From Reclinomonas americana ATCC 50394 (taxonomy: Eukaryota > Jakobida > Jakobea > Jakobida): 39,709 nt of DNA. Positions 38,414 to 39,709 of this stretch are shown here, piece after piece (the first letter of the stretch is position 1; each line of letters opens with the position of its first letter). The position numbers and the translations under genes are program-made. The stretch is from positions 77,521 to 117,229 of the forward strand of contig PS015072.1 in the NCBI GenBank assembly GCA_048213135.1, in the 5' to 3' direction. The notes under the pieces are model-generated. The model saw nothing but the letters and a program-made list of their open reading frames with translations, was not told where the DNA came from and ran no database searches.

Positions 38414-38967
38414 TCAACCGTGCCCATCTCCGTCTCTTCTCCCTCTTCTTCTTCTCTCCGCTCCCCCATCACCGTCACCACCACCATCACCACCGTCATC
38501 GACATCATCACCGTCGCTGGGTGGCGGCGGCGAGGGTTTCGACTTGGTCGGTGACCCGTCGACTTTCAGCTCCTTGTGATCCTGAATGAACGAGACGCGG
38601 CGCACGCGGAAACTGCCACTGCCCGTCACAGAGCCCGGAGCGCGCACATTATTGGCACTGCCGCTGCGACTCCGCCGCAGTCCCGAGTCCAGCGAGCGGA
38701 ACGCCGCGTCATGTGGCGAGTCAGCTGCTGCTGCTGCTGATGCCGTACCGCCTCCATTCGCTGGTGGCGATCGGGAGCGAGTGGCCATGGCCGACGGCGG
38801 CATTGCACTGACCGGCATCTGGAACTGCACAGAGGAGGGGTCGCCCTGAATGCTTGTGGCCGCTGAGGCGACGGCGGCAGCACCACCACCGCCGCCGCCG
38901 CGCAGGTCAGGTGCGGATCCATAGTGTCCGTGACCCGAGGAGCGCATAAGAGGAGCGCGGTCGCCAG
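38414..38967 (-). CDS. Last exon of an unrecognised low-complexity protein (partial)
   Basis: A 184-codon open exon from an acceptor at 38968-38970 (CATCGCAG on the coding strand) to TGA 38414-38416. It enters in phase 1 (first whole codons GDRAPLMRSSG). The product is rich in Gly, Ala, Ser and Pro. It contains poly-Gly (DLRGGGGGG), SRSP- and RRSRSGS-type phospho-site-like repeats, a more ordered stretch SFRVRRVSFIQDHKELKVDG, and an Asp/Gly-rich then Arg-rich tail (about the last 35 residues). Codon bias is GC-rich like its neighbours. The upstream exons were not found in 38968-39709, so the gene probably extends past the window. No function can be assigned. Confidence 0.6.
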
Positions 38968-39709
38968 CTGCGATGGGAGGGGAAGGGAAAGGGAGAAAGG
39001 AGGGAGAGGGAGAGGGAGAAAAGGGTGAGGGTGACGAGTAAAAGCGTCATCGCGAAGAGGGCAACAGGGAGGTGCCATTGGGAAGAGGGTGCGGCGACAG
39101 GCTACAGAGTGGGCGACGAATGGAAGCATAATCAGAGAAAGGGGATCATTGTTGAAGACTGAGAAGGGGCATGAGAAGGCAACGGGTGGATACATCGTCG
39201 GATAAGAGAGGGCGATTGCCAAACGCACAGAGAGCAAGACAAACAAACACCAATAGACAGACTAATAGACAAATAGACGACCAAGGAATATGAGGACGAA
39301 GAAAACGAAGCTGGAAAGCGACGGTGGGAACATGGTGTGATTGACAATAGAAAGAGAGACCGCAATGTTGTGACAGACAACAACGTTTACACTGGCACAG
39401 AAGGGAGAGAATGTGTGACGACCAGGCTAAAGAGACGAGCTACCGATGTGGAAGCGAAAGCGAAGCGACAAGATGAGGTAATGTCTGTGCAAAAAGAAAA
39501 AAGGAAATAAAAGCACGACATGGCTGCGACAGAGTGAGCAGACACGTAGAAGGCCATTGAGATGAGGGCGTTGTGACGAAGACTGGGCAGCAGCTGACGC
39601 AACAATGAACACAAGAGTACGACCGCTTCTCACTGCAATATCCCTTTTCGGTTTCTAAACCTTTCTTCTTCCCTCTCCCCTCCCTCCTCCCTCCCCTCCT
39701 CCGCTCCCC
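38968..39709. other. Right-end noncoding stretch
   Basis: Probably intron of the preceding minus-strand gene: purine-rich on the plus strand next to the acceptor, then unremarkable sequence, ending in a C/T-rich run (39656-39709). The short open frames look random. Confidence 0.45.

Overview
The window comes from a nuclear eukaryotic genome, almost certainly a flagellated protist. It carries two ciliary genes (an axonemal-type dynein light chain and IFT140). Its genes are broken by very many short spliceosomal introns (most about 60-100 nt). It also has CUE-domain and RBR ubiquitin-system genes. Noncoding DNA is full of GA/CT and CA microsatellites and degenerate minisatellites. I could not place the lineage from the sequence alone.

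Layout, left to right: (1) 190-426, minus strand, the last two exons of a DNAL4-like dynein light chain, whose 5' exons are not visible. (2) 2409-11557, minus strand, 26 exons of IFT140, truncated at its C-terminus by an 802-nt assembly gap. (3) 12866-16004, minus strand, a complete five-exon CUE-domain protein of 373 residues. (4) 16344-36047, minus strand, one giant gene that I model as about 84 exons and roughly 4,360 codons plus what lies in a 419-nt gap. It has a long unrecognised N-terminal part, one complete AAA+ ATPase module, a ThuA/glutamine-amidotransferase-like domain and a C-terminal von Willebrand A domain with an intact metal site. (5) 36516-38334, plus strand, a six-exon RING-IBR-RING (RBR) E3 ubiquitin ligase, divergent from the giant gene. 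(6) 38414-38967, minus strand, the last exon of a low-complexity protein whose upstream exons lie off the window or were not found.

How the parts fit: IFT140 and the dynein light chain are neighbouring cilium genes. The CUE protein (predicted ubiquitin binding) and the RBR ligase flank the giant AAA+/vWA gene, and the ligase may share a short bidirectional promoter with it. The giant gene is the best candidate here for an undescribed system. I did not recognise it as dynein, midasin or RNF213.

Across the roughly 117 introns I could phase by hand, about 21 begin with GTTGCG, a donor far from the GTRAGT consensus. Two more are likely GC-AG introns. All exon models are manual and rest on reading-frame continuity, splice motifs and recognisable protein families. 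They have not been tested against RNA or databases.
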